64,000 bases of DNA, from assembly GCF_002236115.1 (NCBI RefSeq), contig NZ_NIWT01000009.1:297311-361310 (forward strand), in the 5' to 3' direction. The notes under the pieces are model-generated. The model did not search any database and was not told the origin of the DNA. It was given only the letters and a program-made list of their open reading frames with translations. This DNA is from Pseudomonas jessenii (GTDB lineage: Bacteria > Pseudomonadota > Gammaproteobacteria > Pseudomonadales > Pseudomonadaceae). The position numbers were made by a program, and so were the translations under genes. Positions 45,177 to 54,778 of the stretch are shown here, one piece after another (within the stretch, counting starts at the first letter, position 1; every line of letters begins with the position of its first letter).

Positions 45177-46124
45177 ATGAACACAGACGCCCTCTCCACC
45201 CTTCACGACCACTTGCTGACGGCACTGGCAACCGCCCCTGCCGAAACCCGCCGCCTGTTCCACGGCCGTGGCCGCTGCTGGCCCGGGCTGGAGCAAGTGA
45301 CCGTGGACTGGTTGCAGGGCGTCGTGCTGGTGGCGCTGTTCAAGGAACCGGAAGCTGAGCAACTGGAAGGCTTGAAGCAGTTGCTGATGGCGATCACCGA
45401 GTCAGCGCAATGGGCCCAGTCCGGCGCCCACACCCTGTTGCTGCAACATCGCTACTTGCTGCAAAGCACCACCGAGTGGCTGCTGGGGGACGTCATCGAG
45501 GAAATGACCATCACCGAGGGTGGCCTGAAGTACCGGGTGGACCTGGGCCGCAAACAGAACACCGGGCTGTTCCTCGACATGCGCTACGGTCGCGACTGGG
45601 TGCGGGCCAATGCCGAGGGCAAGCGGGTGTTGAACCTGTTCGCCTACACCTGCGGTTTTTCGGTGGCGGCCATCGAAGGCGGCGCGAGCCACGTGGTCAA
45701 CCTCGACATGTCGAGCCCGGCCTTGAACCGTGGCCGTGACAACCACCGGCTCAACGGCCACGACATGAGCAAGGTCGGTTTCCTCGGCCACGACCTGTTC
45801 AAGTCCTGGGGCAAGGTGATCGGCAAAGGCCCGTACGACCTGGTGATCATCGACCCGCCGTCGTTCCAGAAAGGCAGTTTCTTGCTGACCAAGGACTACC
45901 AGCGAGTGTTGCGTCGATTGCCGGAATTGCTCAGCCCCCAGGGTACCGTGCTGGCGTGCATGAACGACCCGGCGTTCGGTGCCGACTTCCTGATTGACGG
46001 CGTGACCCGCGAAGCGCCAAGCCTGCGGTTCGAACAACGGCTGGAGAACCCGCCGGAGTTTCCGGATGCGGATGTCGAGTGTGGGTTGAAGGCGTTGGTG
46101 TTCAAGCAGCGCCTGACCGACTGA
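45177..46124 (+). CDS. Class I SAM-dependent (rRNA cytosine-type) methyltransferase
   Basis: A 315-residue enzyme of the RlmI/RlmK-like group. Motif I VLNLFAYTCGFSVAAIEGGA, motif IV DPPSFQKGSFL, and DLGRKQNTGLFLDMR, the typical substrate-side signature. It probably methylates 23S rRNA or a related target. ATG at 45177; no strong Shine-Dalgarno. The 3' end overlaps the convergent MFS gene by 23 bases. Confidence 0.83.
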   Translation: MNTDALSTLHDHLLTALATAPAETRRLFHGRGRCWPGLEQVTVDWLQGVVLVALFKEPEAEQLEGLKQLLMAITESAQWAQSGAHTLLLQHRYLLQSTTEWLLGDVIEEMTITEGGLKYRVDLGRKQNTGLFLDMRYGRDWVRANAEGKRVLNLFAYTCGFSVAAIEGGASHVVNLDMSSPALNRGRDNHRLNGHDMSKVGFLGHDLFKSWGKVIGKGPYDLVIIDPPSFQKGSFLLTKDYQRVLRRLPELLSPQGTVLACMNDPAFGADFLIDGVTREAPSLRFEQRLENPPEFPDADVECGLKALVFKQRLTD

Positions 46125-47454
46125 CCGTCGTTGCGGCGGGCAGCACGCCCTCATCCCTCGACACTTCATCAATCTGCGCCATGCTCAAGTGCGCCGTTTC
46201 CCTCAAAAAGAACGAGCAAACCGCCACGATCGCCAGCGCCACCGAGCCATATACCGCAACCCCGACTGCATTGTGGTTGGTGGCAATCAGGATCGCCGTG
46301 GCCACGCTCGACGCCGTACCACCGCCCAGTGCTGCGCCGATCTGGTAGGCGGCGGACATCCCCGAATAGCGCATATCCCGGGGGAACTGCTCTGCGAGAA
46401 AGGCCGGAATCGGCCCCTGGGTCGCCCCCATGAATGCACCGACCGCGATGTACGCCAGAGTCGATACCCACAGGCTTTTCATGCCGACCAACGGGAAGAA
46501 GGCAAAGAACCCGATGGCCATGATGATTGCGCCGAGGATCATGACTTTGCGTCGGCCGACCCGGTCGGACAGCAGGGCAAACAGCGGAGCTGTCACCACG
46601 ATGGCCACCGACAACGAAAAGTCGAAGATCAGCGCGTCCGTGCTGCTGTAGCCGAGTTGGGTGGCATACGACAAAAAGAACGTGCTGCCGATGTAGGCGA
46701 TGGTCACGTAGCCAAACGCGATCCCGGTGCACAGCAGCATTTCCTTCGGGCGTGCCCGCAGTGCCGCGACCAGGGGAATGCGTGCCTGCGTTTTGTGTTC
46801 GACTGGCTGTGCCACCGGTTTTTGCAGCCGCGCATAGAGCCCGATCAACACCAGCACACCACCGAGCCAGAACGGGATGCGCCAGGCGAAATCGGCAAGG
46901 TTATCGTTCGAGGCGACACTGACGATGCCAAACACCGCCGCCCCCAGGATGCCACCGATGCCGATGCCCATGCTGGTGAAACTGCCCCACAGTCCTCGTC
47001 GACCGGGTGGTGCCGATTCGATGCCGAACAGCGCCGCCCCGCCCCACTCGCCGCCAGCGGCGAAGCCTTGTATCAACCGCAGCAGCACCAGGAGAGCCGG
47101 TGCTGCCAGGCCTATCGACGAATAGCCCGGCAGACAGCCGATCAAAAAGGTGCTCAGGCCCATCAGCAACAGGGTGATCACCAGCATTTTCTGCCGGCCG
47201 ATCTTGTCACCGTAGTGCCCGAAGACCATGCCGCCCAACGGACGGGCAAAAAAGCCCGCGCCAAAGGCCGCGAAGGCAAACAACGTGGCGGTGAGTGGGT
47301 CCATCTGCGGGAAGAACACCTTGGGAAACACCAGCGCCGCCGCCGTGCCGTAGATGACGAAGTCATAGAACTCCAGCGCGGTACCCATGCCGGAGACGAA
47401 AAAGGTTCTGAGGGCGGATTGCGAACCCGCCGTGCAATGACCGTTACTAGCCAT
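46102..47454 (-). CDS. MFS transporter, metabolite:H+ symporter (MHS) type
   Basis: A 450-residue 12-helix transporter. GTALEFYDFVIYGTAAALVF near the N-terminus, the loop GHYGDKIGRQK and GGEWGGAAL are hallmarks of MHS symporters (ShiA, ProP and KgtP relatives). It probably imports an organic acid or amino-acid-like compound for the following catabolic genes. The C45 gene lies 37 bp upstream on the same strand, so the two are likely co-transcribed. Confidence 0.87.
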   Translation of the reverse strand: MASNGHCTAGSQSALRTFFVSGMGTALEFYDFVIYGTAAALVFPKVFFPQMDPLTATLFAFAAFGAGFFARPLGGMVFGHYGDKIGRQKMLVITLLLMGLSTFLIGCLPGYSSIGLAAPALLVLLRLIQGFAAGGEWGGAALFGIESAPPGRRGLWGSFTSMGIGIGGILGAAVFGIVSVASNDNLADFAWRIPFWLGGVLVLIGLYARLQKPVAQPVEHKTQARIPLVAALRARPKEMLLCTGIAFGYVTIAYIGSTFFLSYATQLGYSSTDALIFDFSLSVAIVVTAPLFALLSDRVGRRKVMILGAIIMAIGFFAFFPLVGMKSLWVSTLAYIAVGAFMGATQGPIPAFLAEQFPRDMRYSGMSAAYQIGAALGGGTASSVATAILIATNHNAVGVAVYGSVALAIVAVCSFFLRETAHLSMAQIDEVSRDEGVLPAATTVSRSGAA

Positions 47455-47491
47455 ATCGAGTGCTCTTTTTGTTGTTATGGAGGACGCCGGT

Positions 47492-48568
47492 TCAGAACCG
47501 CTGAAAGCCGTCGCGGGCCAGTTGCATCGGGTTGCCGGCAGCGTATTCGAGGACGCCGTGTTCGCTGTCGATGCCGATGGTCAGCAGGGTTTCCCAGCGC
47601 TCGGTGGCCGGCATGCTCAGGTCCGGATGGAAACAGATCGGCGCCTCGTCGCCGGCGGCACCGCACATGGCCGCCGCCCGGCGATTCAAGTCGCCATGGC
47701 TCATGTCGACCCGCGCTGCGTTGACATGAGCCAGGCGTGCGTAGGTGGTCGAAGCGTCCGGCGTCCGCTCGCCAAGGCTGAGTGCCGCGTCGAGAAAGTG
47801 GTTGGTGTGGGTGATCCAGCCGTCCTCACCGGGCAAGACCACGGCGGTGCCGGCGGCGGACATTTCAATGCTCGCCGCACGTGGCGATGCATCGCTGCGG
47901 GAGAACACCGTCAGCACCGTCGAGGCACTGACCCGCGCCGATCGCGCCAGGGCAATCGCCTCTTCTACGCTGGTGGCCTCCTCCAGAATCCGCCGGGCAA
48001 TCGCATGCACTGGCACCCCGGCCACGGCGTTGTCACTGGCGTGGTGCAGGATGTTGAAGTGCAGCCCGATGCCTGCGCTGTTCACGCCGATCTTGCCGAG
48101 CATGCCGAACTCGGTGAACAGCTTGACGGTGAGTCCGGAGCTGGCCGTGAGTTGCAACAGCATGCCGTGGGGCACCAGGGAATCGTGCCAGTCCCAGGTC
48201 TGGATGGTCCTGGGCGCATCAGCCCCCGCTGGCGCATGGACCGCCGTCGAACATTCACCTTCGAGCGAGGCTGGCATCACCGCAAGAATTTCCGTACGGG
48301 CATTCAGGCTCGCCAGTTGCCACAGGGCAATCCCGGCACCTTCGGCCGTGGCCTCCAGCTCCCGGGCCAGGCTTGGGCTCCAGTCGGTGAGTGCTTGCAG
48401 GCTGGCTTCACCGATCGAGCGCACCTGCTCGGGCATAACACCGACCTGATTGAAAAAATCGAGATAGAGCGCCACCGTCTTGCCGATCTGTGCGCCCCAG
48501 GTTTCGCCAATCTGCTGGCCTCGGATTTGCGGGTTTTGGGTGTCGGTGACGAAGCAATGCAGTTTCAC
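47492..48568 (-). CDS. C45-family autoproteolytic acyltransferase/hydrolase
   Basis: A 358-residue Ntn-hydrolase related to isopenicillin-N acyltransferase. The predicted self-processing site precedes C106 (EGECSTAV), followed by QTWDWHDSL. After cleavage the Cys becomes the nucleophile. It probably cleaves amide bonds in small peptides or acylated amines. GTG start with AGGA ten bases upstream. Confidence 0.8.
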   Translation of the reverse strand: MKLHCFVTDTQNPQIRGQQIGETWGAQIGKTVALYLDFFNQVGVMPEQVRSIGEASLQALTDWSPSLARELEATAEGAGIALWQLASLNARTEILAVMPASLEGECSTAVHAPAGADAPRTIQTWDWHDSLVPHGMLLQLTASSGLTVKLFTEFGMLGKIGVNSAGIGLHFNILHHASDNAVAGVPVHAIARRILEEATSVEEAIALARSARVSASTVLTVFSRSDASPRAASIEMSAAGTAVVLPGEDGWITHTNHFLDAALSLGERTPDASTTYARLAHVNAARVDMSHGDLNRRAAAMCGAAGDEAPICFHPDLSMPATERWETLLTIGIDSEHGVLEYAAGNPMQLARDGFQRF

Positions 48569-48601
48569 GAGCGGTGGTCCTTTTTTTGCGTTGGCATTCA
48601 G

Positions 48602-48696
48602 CCTGTGGGAGCGAGCTTGCTCGCGATAGCGGTGGGTCAGTCGACATCAATGTTGGATGTGATGACGTCATCGCGAGCAGGCTCGCTCCTACAGGT
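48602..48696. repeat. Inverted REP pair
   Basis: REPs at 48602-48632 and 48667-48696 in opposite orientation, between the same-strand amidohydrolase and C45 genes. They could uncouple expression of the two. Confidence 0.9.
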
Positions 48697-48714
48697 TCCG
48701 GGTTGTGGGGGGGG

Positions 48715-50442
48715 TCAGGGTTTACGGGCGAAAATTTCGCGGCCGGCGAACCAGGTCTGCAGCACCCGGGTATCGCGCAGGGCCTCTGGCTTGACCGTGA
48801 AGACATCACGGTCGAGGACGATCATGTCGGCCTGTTTGCCCGGCTTGAGCGAACCGATCTGATCCTCGAGGCGCAAAGTGCGGGCGGCGTTGAGGGTGTA
48901 GGCCTGGAACATGGTCTGGCGGTCGATGTCTTCGTCAGCGTTGAGCACGCCTTTGGGACCTTTGCGGCTGACCGCCTGGTAGATCGCCTTCCACGGATCC
49001 GGCGTGGTGATCGGCCAGTCGCTGGCACCGGCAACGGTCGCGCCGTTCTTCAGCAGTGAGCGGGCCGGGTACGAATACATGAAGGCCATGGCGCTGACAT
49101 AGGGCTTGACCAGGTCCACGCTCGACTCATCGGCCATGGCCCAATACAGCTGCATCGAGGCAATCACGTTGAGGGTTTTGAAGCGGGCGAATTCCTTCGG
49201 ATTGACCATCTGCACGTGCGTGATGGAATGGGCAATCCCGCTTTTCCGGTCCTTGCGCGCTTGCTCGATGCCGTTGAGCGACTCACGCACTGCGCGGTCG
49301 CCAATCGCATGGATGTGCACCAGCCAGCCGCGGGCGTCGGCGGCGCTGACCAGTTCGCCGAAGTGAGCCGGGTCGATCAGCAACTCGCCGGATTTCTTCG
49401 AGTTCTTGTAGGGATCCAGCATGGCGGCGCTTTGTGCCGGAACTTCCGCCACGCCGTCGGCAAACACCTTGATCCCCGGCAGGGTCAGGTTGGGCACGCC
49501 GAGAAACTGCTGACGAACCTTGTCCAGCTCATCGAGATCGGCCGGCGTGGCTTTCGAGTCCGCCATCAGCAGTGCGGCCACATGAGCGGTCAGCTCGCCG
49601 CGTTCGGCCAACGCCTTGTAGATGGGCAGCACCCCCACCGACTGATTGTTCACATCGCCGCCGGGGATTTCATTGGCGATCGGGTCCAGCCAGCCAGTGA
49701 TGCCCAGGCTCTTGTAGTAGTCCAGTGCTGCGCGCCCGCCCGCCATCAACTCCTCGGTGGTCGGGGCTGCAAGCAAGGCCTGTACCGGATACAGGCCGGC
49801 GTCGACCAGGAAGCCATTCGGACGCCCATCGGAGTGATGCCCTATCGTGGCCTGCTCCTCGTCCTTCAGCGCCTTGACCCGCGCGGCATCGACGCCGGCA
49901 CGCTGGAGCATGGCCCGGTTGGCCCACCCCGTGTGCAGGTCCCAGCCCAGAAAGAGAATGGGTGTATCCGCCCATTCCCCCTGATTGAAGCGCTGCTCAA
50001 GCGCCTCGATCCGGCTCCAGTAAGTCGATGGCAAGCCGCCGACACTGAGGACGTCACCGCGTTTGGCCTTGCCGTCTTCGCGCCATTGACGCAGGCGCTT
50101 TTCCAGCTCATCGAGCGGCAGCAACTCGCCGTCCAGATTGGCCTGACGCAATTGCAGGCCGCCCTTCACCGTGTGCGAGTGCGAGTCGATAAACCCTGGC
50201 ATCAGCACCTTGCCGCCCAGGTCGATGATGCGCGTGTCCGGCTGTTTGAGCCGCAGCACTTGTGCATCGGAACCCACCGCCGAGACCTTGCCGTTCTCGA
50301 CCGCAATGGCCTGCTGCAAGGGCTGGCCAGGTTCGGCGGTGTACACCCGGGCGTTGTGCAGGATGAGATCGACAGCAGCCATACTTTCCATCGAGGAACA
50401 GGCCAGAACAAGTGACGCGGCCAGGGTCAGAATCTGTTTCAT
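48715..50442 (-). CDS. YtcJ-like exported amidohydrolase
   Basis: A 575-residue Amidohydro_3 enzyme. A signal sequence or lipoprotein signal (SLVLACSSMES) precedes the catalytic domain. The metal motif is GFIDSHSH (H88, H90). Later metal His appear in VHIHAIGDRAVR and HVQMVN, with DWP as the final Asp region. It probably hydrolyses an N-substituted amide or formamide in the periplasm. ATG at 50442; the longer frame to 50739 would cover the divergent LysR gene. Confidence 0.85.
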   Translation of the reverse strand: MKQILTLAASLVLACSSMESMAAVDLILHNARVYTAEPGQPLQQAIAVENGKVSAVGSDAQVLRLKQPDTRIIDLGGKVLMPGFIDSHSHTVKGGLQLRQANLDGELLPLDELEKRLRQWREDGKAKRGDVLSVGGLPSTYWSRIEALEQRFNQGEWADTPILFLGWDLHTGWANRAMLQRAGVDAARVKALKDEEQATIGHHSDGRPNGFLVDAGLYPVQALLAAPTTEELMAGGRAALDYYKSLGITGWLDPIANEIPGGDVNNQSVGVLPIYKALAERGELTAHVAALLMADSKATPADLDELDKVRQQFLGVPNLTLPGIKVFADGVAEVPAQSAAMLDPYKNSKKSGELLIDPAHFGELVSAADARGWLVHIHAIGDRAVRESLNGIEQARKDRKSGIAHSITHVQMVNPKEFARFKTLNVIASMQLYWAMADESSVDLVKPYVSAMAFMYSYPARSLLKNGATVAGASDWPITTPDPWKAIYQAVSRKGPKGVLNADEDIDRQTMFQAYTLNAARTLRLEDQIGSLKPGKQADMIVLDRDVFTVKPEALRDTRVLQTWFAGREIFARKP

Positions 50443-50548
50443 GGGATGGCTCTTTATTTTTGTTGGGCTGTAGCCAAGACTATCCAAGCCGAATCGAGAA
50501 CTGAATGCCTGCTCCCGCACAACTTCTGTGCCTATCAGGAATAGATAA

Positions 50549-51460
50549 ATGGACAAAATGAGTGCCCTGACCATGTTCGTCGCCACCGCCGAACAGGGTA
50601 ATTTCAGCCGCGCCGCCGACCTGCTCGGCAAAACCCCTTCGGCCCTGACCAAGGCCGTGGCCCAACTGGAGGAAGAACTCGGCACGCGCCTGTTCGACCG
50701 CACCACCCGGCGCATGGCGCTGACCGAAGCGGGCCGCATCTACCTGGAAGGCGCACGCCAGGCGCTGATGCAACTGCAACTGGCCACCGAAGACGTGGAG
50801 CAGTTGCAACATGAACTGCGCGGCGACTTGCGGATCACCGCCCCGCCCTCGTTCGCACCGGCGTTTCTCAATCAGGTGTGCTGTCGCTTTTTGACCGCGC
50901 ATCCGCAGGTCAACCTGGAAGTGGACCTGAGCGATAACTTCGAAGACCCGGTGGACGGCGGCTACGACCTCGCCCTGCGCGACGGCCCCATCGACCTGCC
51001 CGGGGTGATCGCGCAGCCGGTGGTGGAAAACCAGATGTTGCTGTGCGCCAGCCCGACGTACCTGGCGCGCAAAGGCGAGGATGTTTCACTGGAAAATTAT
51101 CAGCAGCATGACTGGCTGATATTCCGCCATCCGCTACTGAATCGGCATTTCTGGTGGGTCAAGCAAGGCGAGCAACGGATACGCCTGACACAGCCGACGC
51201 CACGGGTGGCCAGTGACAACTACGACTTTCTCCTGGCCTGCCTGCTCGATGGCCAGGGCTTGCAGTTCATCCCGCAGTGGAGTGCCGCGCCCTATCTGGC
51301 GCGCGGTGAGCTGGTCGAGTTGATGCCCCAGTACTGGCGTGAACCCAGCGCGTTCGGGCCGTGGGTCTACGTGCTGTACCTGGCCCACCGGCGCAATACG
51401 CGCAAGGTGAAAGTGTTCATCCAATACCTCAAGGCGCATTGGCAACAGCCCGCTGCATGA
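50549..51460 (+). CDS. LysR-type transcriptional regulator
   Basis: A 303-residue regulator of the CrgA/AaeR-like branch: winged helix in FVATAEQGNFSRAADLLGKT, then the effector domain from ~90. AGGA eight bases before the ATG. Divergent from the amidohydrolase gene with 106 bp between, so likely its regulator. Confidence 0.88.
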   Translation: MDKMSALTMFVATAEQGNFSRAADLLGKTPSALTKAVAQLEEELGTRLFDRTTRRMALTEAGRIYLEGARQALMQLQLATEDVEQLQHELRGDLRITAPPSFAPAFLNQVCCRFLTAHPQVNLEVDLSDNFEDPVDGGYDLALRDGPIDLPGVIAQPVVENQMLLCASPTYLARKGEDVSLENYQQHDWLIFRHPLLNRHFWWVKQGEQRIRLTQPTPRVASDNYDFLLACLLDGQGLQFIPQWSAAPYLARGELVELMPQYWREPSAFGPWVYVLYLAHRRNTRKVKVFIQYLKAHWQQPAA

Positions 51461-51464
51461 CCGT

Positions 51465-52238
51465 TCAACGCGGCCGCAACACCAGTGCAAACAACTCGCC
51501 ATGCCCGTTCACGTTGAGCTTGTGATAGAGGTTGCGCCGATGCACCTTCACCGTCTCCGGGGAGATGCCCATTTGCTGGGCGATGGCCTTGCTGGAGAAC
51601 CCCTGGAGAATCAGGCGCGCGGTTTCGATTTCCCGCAGGGTCAGGCGTGCGTCGAAGCGATCGAGCAAGGTCGCCAGATCGCCGGCCGGTGGTTCGGCGA
51701 CCGGCCCTTCCAGTGGCAGCAAATCCAGGTGTCGGCGCATCGCCGCCAGCACCCAGTCACGCACGCACAGCAGACGGCCCTGCTCCTCGAGGCTGAAGCG
51801 TGTCGAACGCCCCAGGGACAGGCCGAGCACGGCGCCATCGACGTTGACCATGAACTGCAATTCATCCCCACCGACCACGGTGCTGAAGTAACTCAGGTAG
51901 TACTCACTGTGCTGGAACTGGTCGGGGGCCACCGAATCAAGGCTGTGCAAGCCGTCGGCGATGCCGGCGCAAGCGGCTTGGTAGAACGGATCAAGCAGGT
52001 ACATGCCGGCGCGGTAGTCCGCCAGTTCTTCCTGCTCATCACTGTTGCCCTTGGCATCGAAGTCAATCAGCAGGCGCGGCACATGCCCCGGGCGCATCAG
52101 CGCCACCAACGCGTTATCCAGCGGCACCAGCAAGCGCAGGGTATCGACCAGCGCACGCCAGAAACTGTCCTGCCCCACCGCCGTAAAGACCCGCGCCAGC
52201 CCCTGATGCACCGGCAACTCTTTCAACAACGCGTCCAC
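51465..52238 (-). CDS. LuxR-family transcriptional regulator
   Basis: A 257-residue protein with a C-terminal LuxR helix-turn-helix (LTLREIETARLILQGFSSKA, then IAQQMGISPETVKVH). The N-terminal ~180 residues are not a recognisable autoinducer domain; they look like the unnamed sensor found with polyamine-type binding proteins. GTG start with GGGG at -8. Divergent from the PotF-like gene, which it probably regulates. Confidence 0.83.
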   Translation of the reverse strand: MDALLKELPVHQGLARVFTAVGQDSFWRALVDTLRLLVPLDNALVALMRPGHVPRLLIDFDAKGNSDEQEELADYRAGMYLLDPFYQAACAGIADGLHSLDSVAPDQFQHSEYYLSYFSTVVGGDELQFMVNVDGAVLGLSLGRSTRFSLEEQGRLLCVRDWVLAAMRRHLDLLPLEGPVAEPPAGDLATLLDRFDARLTLREIETARLILQGFSSKAIAQQMGISPETVKVHRRNLYHKLNVNGHGELFALVLRPR

Positions 52239-52257
52239 GCACTACCCCTTTTGAGTA

Positions 52258-52276
52258 ACCCATGATGGGAATGGGT
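52258..52276. promoter_or_regulatory. Inverted repeat between divergent LuxR and PotF-like genes
   Basis: ACCCAT-GATGGGA-ATGGGT, a 6-bp dyad 20 bp upstream of the LuxR gene, is a plausible regulator site. Weak evidence. Confidence 0.35.
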
Positions 52277-52348
52277 GAAGGCCACCCCGGTCGATACGCT
52301 GCAAACTCCTGAATACCACCGGCCGCAACAGGCCAGGAGTGCCGCATC

Positions 52349-53452
52349 ATGAGTCGTCACCGCTTGTATTTCAATCTGGGGTTTGGCGCCTGTCTGGCGG
52401 TTTCGCTGTCGGCTTCTGCGGTCGAAGCCCCGACGGTGCACGTGTACAACTGGTACGACTACATCGGTCCCACCACCCTGCAGGACTTCAAACGTGACAC
52501 CGGGATTGCACCGGTCTACGACACCTTCGACAGCGCCGAAGTGCTCGAAGGCAAGTTGCTCACCAGCCGCAGCGGCTACGACGTGGTGGTGGCCAGCAAC
52601 TTCAGTTTGCCCACGCTGATCAAGGCCGGCGCCCTCGCCCCCCTGCCCCGTGCGCAGATGCCGGACTTCAAGAATATGGACACCGAACTGCTGGCGAAAC
52701 TGGCCAACAACGATCCGGGCAACCAGTACGCCGTACCCTACCTGTGGGGCACCAATGGTATCGGCTACAACATCGACAAAGTGCGCGCGCTGCTGGGTGA
52801 CAAGGCGCCGGTGGACTCCTGGGACCTGGTGTTCAAGGAGGAGAACCTGGCGAAACTCGGCGAGTGCGGCGTGGCCATGCTCGACTCGCCGTCGGAGATG
52901 CTGCCGGTTGCCCTGCACTACCTCGGCCTGCCGCCCAACAGCACCAACCCCGAGGACTACAAAAAGGCCGAAGCGCTGCTGCTGAAACTGCGTCCGCACA
53001 TCGCCTACTTCAACTCGTCGAAGTTCATCAGCGACCTGTCCAACGGCAACATCTGCGTGGCAGTGGGCTGGTCCGGCGCGATGCTCGAAGCCAAATCCAC
53101 CGCCGAGCAGGCCGGCAACGGCGTGAAGATCGCCTACAGCCTGCCGAAGGAAGGCGCGCCGGTGTGGTTCGATACGCTGGTGCTGCTCAAGGACGCTCCG
53201 CACCCGGAACAAGGCATGGCCTTCATCGACTACCTGATGCGCGCCGAAGTCATCGCTCCGGTCAGTGACCACCTCAACTACCCCAACGGCAACCGCAGCG
53301 CCACCACGCTGGTGGCCGAAGCGACCCGCAGCAACCCGGCCGTCTATCCGCCCGCCGAAGCCATGGCCACCTTGTTCACCCTCCAGCCACTGCCACCCGC
53401 TACCGAGCGCGTGCGCACGCGGATCTGGAGCAAGGTCAAAAACGGTCAATGA
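52349..53452 (+). CDS. PotF/SpuD-like polyamine-type periplasmic binding protein (orphan)
   Basis: A 367-residue exported protein (signal peptide ~1-25, SASA|VEAP). VHVYNWYDYIGPTTLQDFKR is the hallmark of PotF/SpuD/SpuE polyamine-binding proteins, and SNFSLPTLIKAGAL and YLWGTNGIGYN follow the family pattern. No permease or ATPase genes nearby, so it either uses a transporter encoded elsewhere or acts as a sensor with the LuxR protein. AGGAG nine bases upstream of ATG. Confidence 0.88.
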   Translation: MSRHRLYFNLGFGACLAVSLSASAVEAPTVHVYNWYDYIGPTTLQDFKRDTGIAPVYDTFDSAEVLEGKLLTSRSGYDVVVASNFSLPTLIKAGALAPLPRAQMPDFKNMDTELLAKLANNDPGNQYAVPYLWGTNGIGYNIDKVRALLGDKAPVDSWDLVFKEENLAKLGECGVAMLDSPSEMLPVALHYLGLPPNSTNPEDYKKAEALLLKLRPHIAYFNSSKFISDLSNGNICVAVGWSGAMLEAKSTAEQAGNGVKIAYSLPKEGAPVWFDTLVLLKDAPHPEQGMAFIDYLMRAEVIAPVSDHLNYPNGNRSATTLVAEATRSNPAVYPPAEAMATLFTLQPLPPATERVRTRIWSKVKNGQ

Positions 53453-53467
53453 CCGGACACCACAAAA

Positions 53468-53562
53468 CCCTGTGGGAGCGAGCTTGCTCGCGATAGCGGT
53501 GGATCAGTCGCCATGGATGCTGAATTTAGCGACCCCATCGCGAGCAAGCTCGCTCCCACAGT
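53468..53562. repeat. Inverted REP pair
   Basis: REPs at 53468-53499 and 53535-53562, in opposite orientation, between the PotF-like and peptidase genes. Confidence 0.9.
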
Positions 53563-53616
53563 GTCCGTGGTGTCCAAAAAATATTTTTTCTGCCACGAAT
53601 CGAAGATGAGAAAACC

Positions 53617-54747
53617 ATGAAACCACGCGCCCGCGACCTGAACATCCCGATCGGCCAACTGCAACCCGGCCCGCTCAATGCCATCACCGACGTCCCCGGC
53701 GTACGGGTCGGCCACAGCGACGTACGAGGCCGCACGGCCAATGGCCGCGACATCCTCACTGGCGTCACCGTCATCGAACCGCGCGCCGGTTCCACCAGTC
53801 AGCAACCCTGCTTTGCCGGCGTGCATGTGCTCAACGGCAACGGCGATGCCACGGGGCTGGAGTGGATACGCGAGGCAGGCTTGCTGACCAGCCCCATCGC
53901 CTTCACCAACACCCACAGCCTGGGCGTGGTGCGCGACGCGCTGATCGTGCTCGACCGCGAGCAGCAGCCGGATGACGGGCGCCTCTACTGGAATATGCCA
54001 GTGGTGCTGGAAACCTTCGACGGCCTGCTCAACGACATCAACGGTTTTCACGTGAAACCTGAACACGTGGCACAGGCTGTGCAATCGGCGGCGGGCGGCC
54101 CGGTGGCCGAAGGCAATGTCGGCGGTGGCAGCGGCATGATCTGCCACGAATTCAAGGGCGGCATCGGCACCGCGTCGCGCCGCTTGAACAGTGCCCAAGG
54201 CGGCTGGACGGTGGGGGCGATTGTCCAGGCCAACCACGGCATTCGCAATGAGTTGCGCGTCGATGGCTACCCGGTCGGGCGCTACATGGAACAGGTCGAT
54301 TCGCCGTTCCTCAAGGCCTCGTTGCCCCATCCGGGCATGGGTTCGATCGTGGTCTGCCTGGCCACCGATGCGCCGTTGCTGCCGCACCAGTGCACACGCC
54401 TGGCCCAGCGGGCCAGCCTCGGCCTGGCCCGCACCGGCGGCGGCAATGAAGACCACAGCGGCGACATCTTCATCGCCTTCGCCACCGGTAATGATCACGT
54501 GCCACCGGCTGCCTACGAGAGCAAGAAAGCACCGACCACCCACAATCTGAGCATGGTCAACAACGACCACATCAGCGAGCTGTTCCTGGCCGCCACCGAA
54601 GCCGTGGAAGAAGCCATCATCAATGCCCTGCTCGCCGCCGACACCGCCGAAGGCAACGGGCATGGGGTGCAGGGGCTGGATGCCGAAATCTTGCTCAAGG
54701 CGTTGCGCCGCGCCGGCTGGCCGGGGGATGCGACTAGCGGTACTTGA
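53617..54747 (+). CDS. P1/S58-family aminopeptidase (DmpA/BapA-like)
   Basis: A 376-residue self-cleaving Ntn-type peptidase. Self-processing is predicted at G242|S243 in PHPGMGSIVVCLATDAPLLP, matching DmpA-type beta-subunit starts, so S243 would be the N-terminal nucleophile. Upstream, ITDVPGVRVGH and NVGGGSGM are also conserved. Relatives release N-terminal D-, L- or beta-amino acids from peptides and amides. It follows the PotF-like gene on the same strand. Confidence 0.88.
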   Translation: MKPRARDLNIPIGQLQPGPLNAITDVPGVRVGHSDVRGRTANGRDILTGVTVIEPRAGSTSQQPCFAGVHVLNGNGDATGLEWIREAGLLTSPIAFTNTHSLGVVRDALIVLDREQQPDDGRLYWNMPVVLETFDGLLNDINGFHVKPEHVAQAVQSAAGGPVAEGNVGGGSGMICHEFKGGIGTASRRLNSAQGGWTVGAIVQANHGIRNELRVDGYPVGRYMEQVDSPFLKASLPHPGMGSIVVCLATDAPLLPHQCTRLAQRASLGLARTGGGNEDHSGDIFIAFATGNDHVPPAAYESKKAPTTHNLSMVNNDHISELFLAATEAVEEAIINALLAADTAEGNGHGVQGLDAEILLKALRRAGWPGDATSGT

Positions 54748-54772
54748 GTGAAACACTCGGTCTTTTTAGGAT
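54744..54772 (+). promoter_or_regulatory. Sigma-70-type promoter of the candidate small RNA
   Basis: TTGAGT (54744-54749), a 17-base spacer and TAGGAT (54767-54772) give a 4/6 and 4/6 match with ideal spacing. The start would be near 54779, at the first base of a stable hairpin. The -35 overlaps the end of the peptidase gene. Confidence 0.55.
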
Positions 54773-54778
54773 GAACTT

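Noticed and set aside
46189..47724. 511-codon open frame on the plus strand
   Set aside because: Antisense to the MFS gene and to part of the C45 gene; low-complexity composition.
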